DNA of 64,000 nt from Setaria digitata (lineage: Eukaryota > Nematoda > Chromadorea > Rhabditida > Setariidae). A model generated the notes under the pieces. It was not told where the DNA came from and did no database searches. It was given only the letters and a program-made list of their open reading frames with translations. The stretch spans positions 149,426-213,425 of the forward strand of contig RCAB01000059.1 of the NCBI GenBank assembly GCA_003640385.1, read 5' to 3'. The translations under genes and the position numbers were made by a program. This document shows positions 62,901 to 64,000 of this stretch, one piece after another. Every line of letters begins with the position of its first letter. The stretch's first letter is position 1.

Positions 62901-64000
62901 CAGAATATCCGACTTCTCACCTATTCCCAAACAACTCTACAAATTTTGAAACGTTTACAACATGCGGCGGAGTACCGAATGTAACGCTTTGCTGTAACGA
63001 CAATCGAATGTTGTTTCAGTGCTTCGATATGGTATTTTATGTCATTTCAATTTCACAACATAATTTAAGCGACATGTATTCTGCTTGCTTTAATTGAAAT
63101 ACCTTGCAAAAGTTGTTTTTTTTATCAGTGCTGAAATGAAAACGATTCTACCCAGAAGTAAAAACAACTTTGCACTACTACTTTTATAGCTATAAGGTAG
63201 ACATAATAAGAACGGACAGTAGCAGTTAATTTTATTTGAGGAAGAGGGCACAAATGTAACGATAAGGCATTATCCAAAATTTGGCTATTCATATTGTTTT
63301 TATCCATTCAATAAACAGGACGGCTACATGCAACCGTTTATCGCAATCCAACTTCTTAATCTGATACCGGATAAGAGAGTAATCTTCATCAAAAATCCTT
63401 AATTATTATTATTATTTTCATATCATTTCAATGCACAAAGAAAATTCATAGCTTTTTATTATGAACAAATTATTATTGATAGGATGTCAACTTCTTAATC
63501 CAGTATTACTTTTTGCTTTTCTTTCTTATTTTTTAGTTTGGTAAGTTTCTTGAAAATATACCAGTAAGATTCGAAATTTGCTACAGACAGGAATAATTTG
63601 CAAACCTACAGCATCCGATCTCCAGGAAAGTTCACTTAAACTGTGGTTCGAAATTATATCGAAAAGACAAGACTGAAAAAAAAAAAAAAAAAACTGAAGT
63701 TTACAAAGTTGACCTGTTGTGTTTCCTTTTACTGATTTTCCAAAATTTCAATTTGGAAGGAAAATTTATAATTCCAGTTTATGGTACTAATAAAATTTTG
63801 ATGCCATATTGCTTTCAACCTTATTCAGTCAGCTAACAAAATCAGCAAAACAAAGCCATTTATGAAATCTTTACTTTTCCACATGCTGATAGCTGCTTAT
63901 TTTAAAAAAAGAAAAGAACAGTACTTTAAAACTGAAACAAATTACTGTTATTACAGTAATGTCTCATATTTCATAAGAAATATTATAATATAAGACATTT
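59946..64000. other. Upstream of Rab2 to the window end, no firm gene
   Basis: The first part is probably the Rab2 promoter region. The stretch 60580-60920 is somewhat GC-rich, with overlapping plus-strand frames that resemble nothing known. Two possible small coding pieces are listed separately or under findings (61390-61560; 61800-61893). An A run at 63677-63694 is a simple repeat. Confidence 0.5.
61390..61560 (+). CDS. Possible 56-aa single-pass membrane protein
   Basis: An open frame of 57 codons starts MYIFVALLVTGGLYMLVYST, a hydrophobic helix, and continues GDAPVYYGETTFIGGVPGIA to a stop at 61558-61560. An acceptor-like ATTCAG lies about 20 bases upstream. The residue mix looks more protein-like than the neighbouring frames, but no family is recognised and there is no partner exon. 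Confidence 0.25.
   Translation: MYIFVALLVTGGLYMLVYSTGDAPVYYGETTFIGGVPGIAISNFYRNFLSHSRMNR

Overview
This window is eukaryotic and AT-rich. It carries many short introns with GT..(T)TTCAG borders, several likely trans-splice acceptors directly upstream of start codons, and proteins that resemble nematode and other metazoan families. A parasitic nematode of the spirurid/filarial type is the best guess, inferred from gene content and base composition; no single marker proves the species. All gene models were assembled by hand from exon similarity, splice signals and codon phase. Models described as phase-checked were confirmed codon by codon across every junction.

Layout from left to right: (1) 89-4975, minus, WDR23/DCAF11 WD40 protein, cut by the left edge. 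(2) 7111-8783, plus, mitochondrial Mn superoxide dismutase, complete. (3) 9792-19838, minus, four genes head to tail that may form an operon: NT5C3 nucleotidase (upstream-most), NIPP1/PPP1R8, an unrecognised 55-aa protein, and NELF-C/D (TH1). (4) 20832-23220, plus, U2AF small subunit, divergent from NT5C3. (5) 23221-31276, mostly gene-poor, with one doubtful small gene. (6) 31277-33539, plus, a tandem-repeat galectin with eroded sugar-binding motifs. (7) 34443-37432, minus, microsomal-type epoxide hydrolase. (8) 40736-41615, minus, a small secreted, probably GPI-anchored Ly6/three-finger-like protein. (9) 43457-44927, minus, MPHOSPH6, an exosome-associated rRNA-processing factor. (10) 46378-47369 and 51607-53232, minus, two diverged copies of mitochondrial pyruvate carrier subunit 2. 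(11) 53880-54640, a minisatellite with 54-bp and 107-bp periods. (12) 57779-59945, minus, Rab2 GTPase, complete. (13) 59946-64000, no firm gene.

The genes are mostly housekeeping. Transcription and RNA processing are represented by NELF-C/D, NIPP1, U2AF1 and MPHOSPH6. Mitochondrial metabolism and redox are represented by MnSOD and two MPC2 copies, and stress or detoxification by the WDR23 regulator and epoxide hydrolase. Rab2 serves membrane traffic, and the galectin and Ly6-like protein are surface or secreted candidates.

Notable points are three GC-AG introns, a NELF subunit in a nematode-like genome, a possible poison exon in the MnSOD gene, the MPC2 duplication, and five single-N positions each flanked by a direct duplication, which look like assembly joins rather than biology. 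No rRNA, tRNA, CRISPR array or intact transposon was recognised.
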